A DNA stretch of 64,000 bases from Bauldia litoralis (GCF_900104485.1 NZ_FMXQ01000001.1:620001-684000); one strand, 5' to 3'; counted from the first letter of the stretch, positions 24,959 through 34,109 are shown. Program-made: numbers and translations. Notes: generated by a model not told the origin, from the letters alone.

Positions 24959-27391
24959 TCAGGAATATGTGGTCGCGAGGTGGGTGGTGACCAGATCGCC
25001 AGCCTCTGGCATCCGGTCATCGAAGGAGCGGAACCCTACAACGCGATCCTCGCCGGGCAGAAGCAAAAAACTTGCGTCATCGAAAGCGCCGCTGAAGCCC
25101 GGCGCTTCCGGCATGACGAAGAAGGCCGGTGCGTCCACTGAAAAACGGAATCCGCCTCCAACCGATTCGACCGCGACCGTCGCCGGCGGAAGCTCGTAGC
25201 GCTTCGGCTTGTCGGGAAAGGCCGCCAGTTGCATCAGCGGATCGAAGGTCCCGGCCCCGGCGGTCCGGGCGTCGAGGACGAAAAAGCCCTCGGTGCCCGG
25301 CTTGTCGAACCGGCCGATCTCGACCGCCAGGTCGGCGGGGATCGCGGCCTCGACCGTGGCGTCCTCAAGCAGGGACCCGTCCAGCGCGACGCGTCGAACC
25401 CGCACCTCGATCTCCGCCGCATCCCGGCTGTCATGGATACCGCTGATCACCAGCCGGCCGTCCTCGAAGCGCGCCGCAACGGCCGTCGGCGCGTAGAAGC
25501 GGCGGGCGTGATAGTGCAGCGCCTTCCAGGCCAGCGCATGATCGATGCTCGACCACGAGACCGACGGCCAGACATCGTTGAGCTGCCAATAAAGCGTGCC
25601 CATGCAGCGTGGCTTGAGGCTGCGCCAGTAGCGGACCGCGGTCTCGATCGCCAGCGCCTGCTGAAGCTGGCTGAGATAGACGAAGCTCTCGAAGCTGGTC
25701 GGGCTACGGAAATAGCGGGTCATCGTCTCGACGATCTTGCCATTGCCCGAACCGTCGCGCTGGTGATGCTCCATCACCGGCGACATGGCGTTCCATTGCG
25801 ACGGCTCGGCGAAGCGGCGGATCGCCGTCATCGTCGGGAAGGACTGGAAGCCGAATTCCGAGCAGAAGCGCGGCTTGACCGAAAAGTAATGCTCGAAATC
25901 CTTGCCCTCGTGCCAGACGGCCCAGAAGTGCATGTCGCCCTTCGAATCGTCGTGCCAGGCGTCGCCGTAGTCGAGCGCCCCGCTGCATGGCGACGACGGC
26001 CAGAAGAAGCGGTCCGGGTCGCTCTCCGTCACCGCGACCTCGACGGCCCTGTTGAAGCGGTCGTAGTTGACCAGGTAGCGGTCGCGATTGGTGCGCGACA
26101 GCTCGTACCAGGTCAGCGAGCCAATCACCTCGTTGTCGCCGCACCAGAGCGCGATCGACGGATGCGAGGCGAGGCGTCTGACCTGATAGCGGACCTCCCG
26201 GTCGACCTCGACGAGGAAGTCCGGCGTCGAGGGATATTGCGAGCAGGAGAACATCATGTCCTGCCAGACGAGCAGGCCGAGTTCGTCGCAGGCGTCGTAG
26301 AAGGCGTCGAACTCGTAGAAGCCGCCGCCCCAGACTCGGATCATGTTCATGTTGGCGGCTTGCGCCTCGCCGAGCAGGCGCCGGATCCGCTCCGGCGTGA
26401 TCCGCGACGGCAGTGCGTCGGCGGGAATCCAGTTGGCGCCTTTCATGAACATGTCGACGCCATTGACCCGGACAACCAGCGACATGCCGACTGCGTCAGG
26501 CTGGTTGATCAGTTCGAGCTTGCGGAGACCGATTCGCCGAGTCGCCGTATCGCCGGGAATAGACGCCTGCGCCGTCATCAGCGGCTGCGCGCCATAGCCG
26601 GCCGGCCACCACAGCTCGGGATTCCGGACCTCCAGCGTCAGCGAGGCGGAACCGCCGCTCGCCGCGGTGACCGCGACATCGGCGGATACGGTCCGGTCGT
26701 CGAAGGCGAAGGTGACGGGAACCATCGCATCGCGACATGCGGCAAGCTCCACCTCGGCGGTGACGATGACGACGCCGTCGTCGGCATGTTCCTGGCGCAC
26801 GACGAAATGCTCGATCCGTGCGGCGTCGAACAGGCAGAGCCGCGGCTCGGCATAGACGCCAAGCACCATCAGACAGAGGCCCCAGTCCCAGCCGGCGTGG
26901 CACTGGGCCTTGCGGATGACGTTCATGTCGGCGATGCGGTTGTTGGAGACGCTCCACGGCACCGGGAACGGCAGGCGCGCGGCGCGATCATGGGCTTCCG
27001 CGGCGGCCGGGTGGAAGCGGATCGCGATCTCGTTGTCGCCCGGCCGCAAGGCCTCGGTCACGTCGATGCGGTGGCGGCGGAAGCTGGTCTCCGTTCGGCC
27101 CACGGCCTGACCGTTGACCAGAACCTCGGCGAAGGTGTCGACGAATTCGAGGTCGATGACCGCCCACTTGCCGGCGAGGCTTGTCGCCGGGAGGGTGAAG
27201 GCCCGCCGGATTTCCCAGACCGCGTCGCCGACCCATTGCACGGCGTTTTCATTGGTGCCGATCATCGGGTCGGGGATTTGTCCGGCGTCGATCAGGGCGG
27301 AATGGATATCGCCGGGGATCGGACAGGCTGCGACCCGCGTTCCGGTCGCGTCGTGCAGCGCCCAGTCGCCGCCAAGAAGTATCTCGGTCAT
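24959..27391 (-). CDS. Glycoside hydrolase family 2 beta-mannosidase
   Basis: An 810-residue GH2 enzyme releasing beta-linked mannose from oligosaccharides. An N-terminal jelly-roll domain (GDIHSALIDAGQIPDP, WEIRRAFTLP) is followed by the Ig-like domain and the TIM barrel. The barrel shows NWIPADALPSRI, IRVWGGGFYE, the acid/base Glu in WCGDNEV and the nucleophile Glu in CSEFGFQSFP, then GTLYWQLNDVWPSVSWSSID. No signal peptide, so it acts in the cytoplasm on imported sugar. It follows the LacI gene by 27 bp and precedes the esterase by 19 bp. No transporter is in the operon. Confidence 0.92.
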   Translation of the reverse strand: MTEILLGGDWALHDATGTRVAACPIPGDIHSALIDAGQIPDPMIGTNENAVQWVGDAVWEIRRAFTLPATSLAGKWAVIDLEFVDTFAEVLVNGQAVGRTETSFRRHRIDVTEALRPGDNEIAIRFHPAAAEAHDRAARLPFPVPWSVSNNRIADMNVIRKAQCHAGWDWGLCLMVLGVYAEPRLCLFDAARIEHFVVRQEHADDGVVIVTAEVELAACRDAMVPVTFAFDDRTVSADVAVTAASGGSASLTLEVRNPELWWPAGYGAQPLMTAQASIPGDTATRRIGLRKLELINQPDAVGMSLVVRVNGVDMFMKGANWIPADALPSRITPERIRRLLGEAQAANMNMIRVWGGGFYEFDAFYDACDELGLLVWQDMMFSCSQYPSTPDFLVEVDREVRYQVRRLASHPSIALWCGDNEVIGSLTWYELSRTNRDRYLVNYDRFNRAVEVAVTESDPDRFFWPSSPCSGALDYGDAWHDDSKGDMHFWAVWHEGKDFEHYFSVKPRFCSEFGFQSFPTMTAIRRFAEPSQWNAMSPVMEHHQRDGSGNGKIVETMTRYFRSPTSFESFVYLSQLQQALAIETAVRYWRSLKPRCMGTLYWQLNDVWPSVSWSSIDHALAWKALHYHARRFYAPTAVAARFEDGRLVISGIHDSRDAAEIEVRVRRVALDGSLLEDATVEAAIPADLAVEIGRFDKPGTEGFFVLDARTAGAGTFDPLMQLAAFPDKPKRYELPPATVAVESVGGGFRFSVDAPAFFVMPEAPGFSGAFDDASFLLLPGEDRVVGFRSFDDRMPEAGDLVTTHLATTYS

Positions 27392-27418
27392 CGTCTCATC
27401 CCGTCCAGGTTTGGCGCG

Positions 27419-28441
27419 TCAGGCGCGCTCGCGCAGCGTCATCGTGTCAACGCGCTGCAGGTCTTCCGGCGGCGCGCCGTCGACGCGCCGCAGGATGAAA
27501 TCGGCAAGGACCGCGCCGGCATGATGGAGGTCCTGGAAGAAAGCTGTCAGCGGCGGCGAAAACAGAACCGGCAGGGCCGAGGTTTCCATCGTCACCAGAT
27601 GGACGTCGCGTCCGACCGCCTGCCCGGCGCGCTCGAGCGCCCGCATCACCGCCAGCGCACCGATCTCGCCGCCACAGATGTAGCTGTCGGGCCGCTGGTC
27701 GGCGGCCGCCAGGCGCATGCCCTCGTCGACCAGCGCCACCTGGTTCGCCTCGTCGACGATGGCAGTCTCGTCGCAGGCGAGACCGGCCTCGGCCAATGCC
27801 TGGCGGAAGCCGGCGATACGATGCTGGCTGAACATCAGTTCGCGCGGCGGGGCGAAGAGAACCGGCTTGCGGCAGCCCCGTTCCACCAGCAGCCGGACGG
27901 CACGGCGGACGAAGTCCTGGTTGTCGACATCGTAATGGGCATGCGCGAAGGGCAGTTCGGTGCGGCCGAAAGTGACGAAAGGAATGTTGCGCCGGTGAAG
28001 GTAGCGGACGCGGGCGTCGTCGGGCCGTGTCGAGGACAGGATGATGCCGTCGAAATTGCCGCGCCGCACGACGCCGATCATTGCCTCGAACGGATCGTCG
28101 CCGGGGGCGAAGGGAACGAGGCTGAGGTTGTAGCCGGTGCCCGCCAGACGATGATTGGCGCCGGTTGCGAGACGAAGCGCGCCGACATCGCCCAGCATGT
28201 CGCCCTCGCGGGCGATCGGCATGACAAGGCAGATGGTCTCGGTACGGCCCGAGCGGAGGCCGGCGCCCGCGGGATTGCGTCGATAGCCCAGCCGTTCGGC
28301 CGCAGTGAGAACAATCTCGATTGTCTCGGGGCGGACCGACGGCGAGTCCTGCAAGGCGCGCGAAACGGTCGCGATCGACAGCCCGGTATCTTCGGCAATC
28401 GATCGTATCGTGGCGCGGCCATTCTTCGGGCCCGCGTCCAA
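27419..28441 (-). CDS. LacI family transcriptional regulator
   Basis: A 340-residue LacI/GalR repressor. N-terminal HTH: ATIRSIAEDTGLSIATVSRALQ (10-31), hinge helix near GYRRNPAGAGLRSGRT, and a periplasmic-binding-protein-like sensor domain (FDGIILSSTRPDD, FVTFGRTE, YDVDNQDFVRRAV). The start is TTG at 28441, supported by AGGGAGG about 7 nt upstream. It is the first gene of the operon with beta-mannosidase and esterase. A LacI-type palindrome 33 bp upstream of it suggests control of its own operon. Confidence 0.9.
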   Translation of the reverse strand: MDAGPKNGRATIRSIAEDTGLSIATVSRALQDSPSVRPETIEIVLTAAERLGYRRNPAGAGLRSGRTETICLVMPIAREGDMLGDVGALRLATGANHRLAGTGYNLSLVPFAPGDDPFEAMIGVVRRGNFDGIILSSTRPDDARVRYLHRRNIPFVTFGRTELPFAHAHYDVDNQDFVRRAVRLLVERGCRKPVLFAPPRELMFSQHRIAGFRQALAEAGLACDETAIVDEANQVALVDEGMRLAAADQRPDSYICGGEIGALAVMRALERAGQAVGRDVHLVTMETSALPVLFSPPLTAFFQDLHHAGAVLADFILRRVDGAPPEDLQRVDTMTLRERA

Positions 28442-28473
28442 ACCAACCTCCCTAAGGCAAGACGAGCGCCGCT

Positions 28474-28487
28474 TGTAAACGTTTTCA
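28474..28487. promoter_or_regulatory. Candidate LacI-family operator
   Basis: The 14-bp near-palindrome TGTAAACGTTTTCA has a central CG as in GalR/LacI operators and one mismatch to a perfect TGAAAACGTTTTCA. It lies 33-46 bp upstream of the TTG start of the LacI gene, where the operon promoter must be. Confidence 0.65.
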
Positions 28488-28509
28488 TTGATTGCGGCAA
28501 CTCGCGTGA

Positions 28510-29292
28510 CTAGGCGTCGGGCACCGCGACATCAGGGCCTAGGATCTTCGCCTCGGCGCCACCATAGCGCTCGGTCCGGATGCTCTCGAATGGCACCCCG
28601 AGATCGATGAGCAGCATCGTCGCGACCTCGACAAAGGCAGTCGCGCCACAGACGAAGGTCAGGACAGGAAGCTGGTCGCCGAAGACCATCAGGGTGTCCG
28701 CCAGCATCATCCGGTCGATGCGCCCCGACCGGACGTCCGGAACCGGCGACGCCTCGCGGGTGAGAGTCAGTGCCAGCGTGAAGTGGTCCTCCTCACGCGC
28801 CCGCTGCATCACCTCGTCGCGGAAGATCACCTCGTCCCAGCGCCGCGCCGAATAGACCAGCGCGAAAGGGGTATCCGGCGATGCCGCCGCGCGCCGGCGC
28901 AGCATCGACATCAGCGGCACGACGCCCGACCCGCCACCGACAAGGAGGATCGGCCCGGCGTCCGACGGCGACCAGTTGAAGTGACCGCCGATCGGCCCAC
29001 GGATTTCGACGGCATCGCCAACTTCGACAACCTCGTGGAAGAACAGCGACACCTCGCCATCCTCAAGCCGTTCGATCACCAGTTCGATGGTGTCGCCGCC
29101 CGGCGCCGAGCCGATCGAATAGCTCCGCTCGGCCTGATAGCCGTCCGGCGCCGTCAGGCGCACGTCGACATGCTGGCCGGCCACGAAGTCAAACGGTGTC
29201 GAAGGCGTCAGGATGTAGCTCTTCACCGTCGGCGTCTGCGGGACGATCGCGGTAACGGTGGCCTGTTGCCAGGCGATGCGGGTCGGCGGCAT
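28510..29292 (-). CDS. Ferredoxin/flavin reductase-like oxidoreductase (FNR family)
   Basis: A 260-residue FAD/NAD(P)H oxidoreductase. The FAD domain shows VKSYILTP, GQHVDVRL and ERSYSIGSAPG (RSYS FAD motif). The nucleotide domain shows ILLVGGGSGVVPLMSMLR and FALVYSARRWDEVIFRDEV, ending FVCGATAFVEV. No 2Fe-2S domain is attached. It begins 7 bp after the stop of the sulfite-oxidase-like gene, the common pairing in which this protein likely passes electrons to or from the molybdoenzyme. Confidence 0.87.
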   Translation of the reverse strand: MPPTRIAWQQATVTAIVPQTPTVKSYILTPSTPFDFVAGQHVDVRLTAPDGYQAERSYSIGSAPGGDTIELVIERLEDGEVSLFFHEVVEVGDAVEIRGPIGGHFNWSPSDAGPILLVGGGSGVVPLMSMLRRRAAASPDTPFALVYSARRWDEVIFRDEVMQRAREEDHFTLALTLTREASPVPDVRSGRIDRMMLADTLMVFGDQLPVLTFVCGATAFVEVATMLLIDLGVPFESIRTERYGGAEAKILGPDVAVPDA

Positions 29293-29299
29293 CCGCAGG

Positions 29300-29905
29300 T
29301 CAATCGCCGGTGAAGCGCTGCTCGCGCCAGGGATCGCCGTAGATATGGTAGCCGCGCAACTCCCAGAAGCCCGGTTCGTCCCGCTCCGTGAATTGCAGGC
29401 CGTTCACCCATTTCGCCGACTTCCAGAAATAGAGATGGGGAACGAGGAGCCGGGCCGGCCCGCCATGATCGGCGGTGATCGGCCGGCCGTCATAGGCGGT
29501 GGCGACCATCGCCTTGCCGTCGACAAGGTCGGCCAGCGGCACGTTGGTCGAATAGCCGTCGAAGGAATGAGCGAGGAGAAAGCCGGTCGGCGCCTCGACC
29601 CCGGCGGCGGCGAGGAGGTCGTCGATCGACACCCCCTCCCATTTCGTATCGAACTTGCTCCACTTGGTGACGCAATGGATGTCGCGCATCACGCTGGTCT
29701 TCGGCAGGGCGTTGAACGCCTGCCAGTCCCACGACGCCAGCGGCCGCGGGCCGTGCTTGAGCGTGAAGGACCATGTGTCGGTCTGGACCCGCGGCGTCGG
29801 CCCGGCCGAGAGCACCGGGAAATCCTCTGTCTTGTACTGCCCCGGCGGCAGCCGCGCCGCATCGTCGGCCGATGGCCGGCGCCCGAAAAACCCGCGTGTC
29901 GCCAA
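29300..29905 (-). CDS. Sulfite oxidase-like molybdopterin oxidoreductase (cytoplasmic)
   Basis: A 201-residue single-domain SUOX-fold enzyme. The Mo-ligating Cys is in RDIHCVTKWSKFD, followed by WEGVSIDDLL, HSFDGYSTNVPLADL, DHGGPARLLVPHLYFWKSAKWV and GFWELRGYHIYGDPW. Unlike MsrP/YedY it has no twin-arginine signal, and unlike SorA it has no heme or dimerisation domain, so it is probably cytoplasmic. Its partner is the FNR-like reductase immediately downstream. The substrate is unknown for this class. Confidence 0.88.
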   Translation of the reverse strand: MATRGFFGRRPSADDAARLPPGQYKTEDFPVLSAGPTPRVQTDTWSFTLKHGPRPLASWDWQAFNALPKTSVMRDIHCVTKWSKFDTKWEGVSIDDLLAAAGVEAPTGFLLAHSFDGYSTNVPLADLVDGKAMVATAYDGRPITADHGGPARLLVPHLYFWKSAKWVNGLQFTERDEPGFWELRGYHIYGDPWREQRFTGD

Positions 29906-29929
29906 GGAACCCTCCTCTCTGGAGAAGCG

Positions 29930-30865
29930 CTATTCGTGAAATGGCTCGGTCGTCAGCCTGCGACCGATCAGGAAGGAGTCCGCGACAAGCCGCAGCGGCG
30001 CGGAATCGACCAGCGAGCGGTTGTCGCGAAGCAACTGCGCGAAGCGGTGATAGATGTCCTCGTATTCGGCCGGCTTGCGTTCGACATCGAGCTCGCCATT
30101 GACCTCGAGCCGGGCGCCGCCATTGGCGAGGCGGAGCTCTGTCCCCTCGTCGGTCTCGATGACGATGTCCCAGGTCTGCGGTCCGGTCTGGCGCCAGTCG
30201 AACTCGGCGGTCAGGCTGTCATGCGGGCCGTTGGTGGCGAAGGCGAGCGAGGCGGCGATCGGCGCATCGCAATTTTCCGGAAAGGTCAGTTCGGCGCTGC
30301 GGACGAAGACCGGGGTCGGCATGATCTCGGTGAGGATGGACAGGGCGTTGATGCCGGGATCGAAAACGCCGAAGCCACCGGCCGTCCATATCCACTTCTG
30401 GCCGGGATGCCAGCGGCGGACGTCTTCCTTCCAGGTGATCGCCAGGCGCTTGACGCTGTGATGGGCGAGCAGGTCGCGGGCATGCGCCACGGCGGCGTTG
30501 TACTGGGAGTGCCAGGTGGTGAAGAGGACGCGGCCTTGCGCGGCTGCGAAGGCGGCCAGGTCGTCGAGCTCGCTGATCGTCGCCGCCGGCGGTTTCTCCA
30601 AGAGCACATGCTTGCCGGCGGCAAGCGCCTCTCGGGCGATGGCATGGCGCACCTGTGGCGGGGTACACACCGCCACCACGTCGAGCTCCGGCATCGCCTC
30701 ATACATGTCGGCCGGGGCGCGAAAGGTTCGCGCGCCATCGACCTTGATCCCGCGCTGGCTCGACACCGCGACCAGATCGAAGGCCGGGTTGGCCGCGATG
30801 ACCGGCAGGTGCTGATCTTCGGTGATCTTGCCGAGCCCGATGATGCCGATCTTGTGGACTGTCAT
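29930..30865 (-). CDS. Gfo/Idh/MocA sugar 1-dehydrogenase (L-arabinose/D-galactose 1-dehydrogenase-like)
   Basis: A 311-residue oxidoreductase: N-terminal GIIGLGKITEDQHLPVIAAN (Rossmann), EKPPAATISELDDLAAF and the catalytic-domain run WKEDVRRWHPGQKWIW then GVFDPGINALSI. The latter is nearly the same as in the Azospirillum L-arabinose 1-dehydrogenase and Pseudomonas/rhizobial D-galactose 1-dehydrogenase, which oxidise the aldose to its lactone with NAD(P). It probably starts an oxidative sugar route. Its operon partners are gnd and a sulfotransferase, not the usual lactonase and dehydratase. Confidence 0.83.
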   Translation of the reverse strand: MTVHKIGIIGLGKITEDQHLPVIAANPAFDLVAVSSQRGIKVDGARTFRAPADMYEAMPELDVVAVCTPPQVRHAIAREALAAGKHVLLEKPPAATISELDDLAAFAAAQGRVLFTTWHSQYNAAVAHARDLLAHHSVKRLAITWKEDVRRWHPGQKWIWTAGGFGVFDPGINALSILTEIMPTPVFVRSAELTFPENCDAPIAASLAFATNGPHDSLTAEFDWRQTGPQTWDIVIETDEGTELRLANGGARLEVNGELDVERKPAEYEDIYHRFAQLLRDNRSLVDSAPLRLVADSFLIGRRLTTEPFHE

Positions 30866-30910
30866 TCTTCGCCCTCTCTCCAGATCATCGTGCCGGAACC
30901 GGTCCGCCGG

Positions 30911-31771
30911 TTACCCGGCGCGGATTCGCCGTGGCTCGTTCAGGAAGTCCATCGCATTGTGCCGTACCGGATTCATATCCAGCGGCGCCGCATCGTCATA
31001 GCCGAACAGTTCGAAATCCCGATGATAGAGGTCGCTCACCAGCCGCGTCGTCCGGTCGTCGTAATAGTCGGCCAGCTGGCTGGTCGCGGCGGTGCCGGCG
31101 CGGACCTCGCCGAGCTTCGCCTTGCGACGATAGAGCCAGCGCAACAGCGCCGGGAACTCGTCGCCGAAATGCTCGAAATGGCCGATGAAGCCGTAGTTGA
31201 AATAGTCGTAGGCGATGTTGCGATATTGCGGCTTCCAGTGGGTGTCGAGGTCGAGGATCCCGTCGCCGCCCAGCATCTCGAGGAACTCGGCGAAGGAGGG
31301 CTGGAAGCCGTCGGCGAAACCGATCTTCTTCTGCAGGACGAAATAGGACTCGTCGCGGCCGACAATCCGGTCGAGATAGCAGGACAGCGTCCGGCTGAAC
31401 GGGTTGCGGCTGAAGGTGAAGACGAAATAGCGCGACAGCGCCCGTTCCCACTGGCGCGGCGACAGCTCCGCCGGGGTCAGCAGCGGGTTGACCTGGCGGT
31501 TGAGGAACGGCGTCCGGTGGCGGATGCGCCGGGCCTTCTTTTCGCTGCGGGTCAGCGAGCGGATGATGAAGGAACTGCCGGCCTTGTCGTTCTTGACATA
31601 GACGAAGCGGCGGGCGGTCGAGACGAAGGTCGAATTGAAGAAACGGCCGAACGTCATGTCGGTCGGCCGCGAAGCCGGATTCAGGTACTGGAGCTTGCCG
31701 GCTTCCTGGCCGAGCAGGCGAACGACCTGGCTCGACCGGGGCGCCACCCGCCCCGGGTTACCCTTCGTCAT
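30911..31771 (-). CDS. Sulfotransferase family protein (Sulfotransfer_2-like)
   Basis: A 286-residue protein similar to carbohydrate sulfotransferases that use PAPS. The 5'-phosphosulfate loop is FVYVKNDKAGSSFIIRSL, equivalent to the PK.GSTS loop. The 3'-phosphate motif is FVFTFSRNPFSRTLSCYLDR (RNP..R...CY). A conserved DTHWKPQ and FIGHFEHFGDEF follow. No membrane anchor, so it is cytoplasmic. The ATG at 31771 leaves 5 bp after the gnd stop; a GTG at 31792 would overlap gnd by 16 bp. Neither has a good ribosome site. The acceptor is unknown. Confidence 0.75.
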   Translation of the reverse strand: MTKGNPGRVAPRSSQVVRLLGQEAGKLQYLNPASRPTDMTFGRFFNSTFVSTARRFVYVKNDKAGSSFIIRSLTRSEKKARRIRHRTPFLNRQVNPLLTPAELSPRQWERALSRYFVFTFSRNPFSRTLSCYLDRIVGRDESYFVLQKKIGFADGFQPSFAEFLEMLGGDGILDLDTHWKPQYRNIAYDYFNYGFIGHFEHFGDEFPALLRWLYRRKAKLGEVRAGTAATSQLADYYDDRTTRLVSDLYHRDFELFGYDDAAPLDMNPVRHNAMDFLNEPRRIRAG

Positions 31772-31776
31772 GCTGG

Positions 31777-33198
31777 CTACGCGTTCGACCACGGTCCGTG
31801 TGCAACCTTGCCCGGCTCGTCGAGGCGCTCGAAACCATGGGCGCCGAAGAAGTCGCGCTGCGCCTGGGTCAGGTCGGCGGTCGAGCGGGCCGTGCGGGCG
31901 AAATCGAAATAGCCGAGCGCCGAACCGAGCGCCAGCACCGGGACGCCCTTCAGCGACGCCTCGGCGCAGACCCGGCGCAGGCTGCCATGGGTCGCCTTGA
32001 GCATGCCGGTGAACGGCTCGACGGTCATCAGGCTGCGGATCGCGCCGTCGGCTTCATAGGTCGAGGCGATATCGTCGAGGAAGGCGGAGCGGATGATGCA
32101 GCCGGCCCGCCAGATCTTGGCGACGGTGCCGAGCGGCAGGTCCCAGCCGAAGGACTCGGATGCCTTGGCCATCACCGCGAAGCCCTGGGCATAGGCGGCG
32201 ATCTTGCCGGCCAGCATCGCCTCTTCGAGGATGATCATCGCGCTGTTGCGATCGCCGAGCGCCGGACCGATCTTGCGCGGCGCCGCGCCGAACAGCGCCT
32301 CGTCGGCGACCCGCTGCTCCTTCTGCGAGGACAGGCTGCGCGCCGCGACGGCGGCCTCGATGACGGTTGCCGGCGAACCGAGGTCCTGGGCTTCGATCAC
32401 CGACCAGCGGCCGGTGCCCTTCTGCCCGGCGGTGTCGAGGATGATGTCGACCAGCGGACCGCCGGTCTTCGGGTCGGTCGTCCCGAGCACCGCGGCGGTG
32501 ATCTCGATCAGGTAGGACTTCAGCGGACCGTTGTTCCACTGGTCGAAGACCTCGGCCATCTCGGCCGGCGCCATGCCGAGGCCATCGCGCATGATGCCGT
32601 AGATCTCGGCGATCATCTGCATGTCGGCATATTCGATGCCGTTATGGATGGTCTTGACGAAATGGCCGGCGCCCTCCGGCCCGACCAGCGCCGCGCAGGA
32701 CTCGCCCTCGAACTTGGCGGCGATGTCGTTGAAGATCTTTTCGACGCGGGCCCAGGCCTCGGGCTTGCCACCGGCCATGACCGACGGGCCGTGGCGCGCG
32801 CCCTCCTCGCCGCCGGACACCCCGACGCCAAGGAAGTCGATGCCGCGATCGGCGAATTCCTTCACCCGCCGCCGGGTGTCATGGAAGTTGGCATTGCCGG
32901 CGTCGATCAGGATGTCGCCCTGGGCGAGGTGCCCGGCGAGGATGTCGGCCTGGGAATCGACCGCTTCGCCGGCCTTGACCATGATGACCACCGGTCGCGG
33001 CGGCTCGACCGCCTCGGCCAGTTCGGTCAGCGTCTTGCAGGGCGTCAGCCGTTCGGCCAGGCTCCCGGCATTGGCGATGAAGGCGTCCGTCTTCTCGGTG
33101 GTGCGGTTGAAGACCGCGACGGAATAGCCCTTTTCCGCCATGTTGAGCGCCAGGTTGGCGCCCATGACGCCGAGACCGACGAGACCGATATCTGCCAT
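31777..33198 (-). CDS. gnd: 6-phosphogluconate dehydrogenase (NADP+, decarboxylating)
   Basis: A 473-residue full-length enzyme of the oxidative pentose-phosphate pathway, converting 6-phosphogluconate to ribulose 5-phosphate. Motifs: GLVGLGVMGANLALNMAEKG (Rossmann), NRTTEKTD (NADP selectivity), GVGVSGGEEGARHGPSVMAGG, and the catalytic Lys in HFVKTIHNGIEYADMQ. The C-terminus FFGAHGFERLD is the usual tail. ATG start at 33198. It appears to lead the minus-strand operon gnd, sulfotransferase, sugar dehydrogenase. Confidence 0.95.
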   Translation of the reverse strand: MADIGLVGLGVMGANLALNMAEKGYSVAVFNRTTEKTDAFIANAGSLAERLTPCKTLTELAEAVEPPRPVVIMVKAGEAVDSQADILAGHLAQGDILIDAGNANFHDTRRRVKEFADRGIDFLGVGVSGGEEGARHGPSVMAGGKPEAWARVEKIFNDIAAKFEGESCAALVGPEGAGHFVKTIHNGIEYADMQMIAEIYGIMRDGLGMAPAEMAEVFDQWNNGPLKSYLIEITAAVLGTTDPKTGGPLVDIILDTAGQKGTGRWSVIEAQDLGSPATVIEAAVAARSLSSQKEQRVADEALFGAAPRKIGPALGDRNSAMIILEEAMLAGKIAAYAQGFAVMAKASESFGWDLPLGTVAKIWRAGCIIRSAFLDDIASTYEADGAIRSLMTVEPFTGMLKATHGSLRRVCAEASLKGVPVLALGSALGYFDFARTARSTADLTQAQRDFFGAHGFERLDEPGKVAHGPWSNA

Positions 33199-33340
33199 TC
33201 CGTTCCTCCTGATACGCCGCGATTTCAGCGCGCGTTGACTTGGCCGGCGCCATTTCCTGCGTCGCGGCGGCGGACGATAGGCAAGAACCGTCGGATGGGC
33301 AAATTCGGCATCGCGCCGCCCTCGCCGGGTGACGCGCAGT

Positions 33341-34006
33341 CTACGCCTTCAACTCGAATTCGGCCTGGTGTTCGCGGGACAGCTTGCAGGCCAGTTCGAC
33401 ATCGCCGGCGACGATGGCCGCCAGGATCGGCGCGTGGCTCTCGGCCACCGCATGCATGTCGACATTCGGCTGGAGCAGGGTCTTGCGCGAGTGGATCTCG
33501 ACATGCAGCGACTCCCACATCTTGAGCAGGAGCGCGTTTTCCGCCGCCCGCATGACCACCCGGTGGAACCAGACGCTGTGGTGGATGATGCGTTCGAGGT
33601 CGCCCGCCGTCGCCGCCTCGCGCATGCCGTCGAGATGCTCGCCGACAATGGCCGGGTTGCGATGAAGCGTCGGCAATGCGAGGCGCATCGCCGCTTCCTC
33701 GAGCGCACCGCGGGCGACGTAGATCTCTCGCTGGATGGTGGTGTGATAGTCGTTGACGAAGGAACCGCGGCGCGGCCGGATCGTCACCAGCCCCGCCATC
33801 TCCAGTTCGCGCAACGCCTCGCGCACCGGCGCCTGGCTCGAGCCGAACTCGCGGGCAAGCTGCATCTCGACCAGCCGGTCGCCGGTTTCGTAGTGACCGG
33901 CGATGATCCGCTCGACGAGCGTATTGCGGATTCGCACACCGATCGGCTGATGGTCGACGTCGGCCGACGGGTGGTTCTGCTGCAAGGCGGTTTCCTGAGT
34001 CTCCAA
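33341..34006 (-). CDS. GntR family regulator, FCD (FadR) subfamily
   Basis: A 221-residue repressor. The winged HTH spans about 22-85: IRNTLVERIIAGHYETGDRLVEMQLAREFGSSQAPVREALRELEMAGLV. The all-helical FCD domain follows: VARGALEEAAMRLAL, WFHRVVMRAAENALL and HAVAESHAPILAAIVAGD, with the Asp/His residues that bind a metal and an organic acid effector. TTG start at 34006 with GGAGA 6 nt upstream. It diverges from the molybdenum hydroxylase operon. The palindrome at 34126-34138 lies between them and recurs at the ABC operon promoter, so this protein probably controls both. Confidence 0.88.
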   Translation of the reverse strand: METQETALQQNHPSADVDHQPIGVRIRNTLVERIIAGHYETGDRLVEMQLAREFGSSQAPVREALRELEMAGLVTIRPRRGSFVNDYHTTIQREIYVARGALEEAAMRLALPTLHRNPAIVGEHLDGMREAATAGDLERIIHHSVWFHRVVMRAAENALLLKMWESLHVEIHSRKTLLQPNVDMHAVAESHAPILAAIVAGDVELACKLSREHQAEFELKA

Positions 34007-34109
34007 GATCGTCTCCGGCTTGTGTCCCGCTGGTGACTACACCGACCGCCGCCGATGCGCGAGGCGACAAATAGGTCTCCTCCACAATCGTCGATTCTAC
34101 GCGCGACAG

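Noticed and set aside
25229-28513. Long open frame of about 1,090 codons on the plus strand opposite the beta-mannosidase and LacI genes
   Set aside because: Arg/Asp/His-rich mirror of the minus-strand coding sequence, typical of GC-rich DNA; no domain, no ribosome site. The minus-strand genes have clear motifs.
29258-31912. Open frame of about 880 codons on the plus strand
   Set aside because: Covers four recognisable minus-strand genes in antisense and has no recognisable domain.
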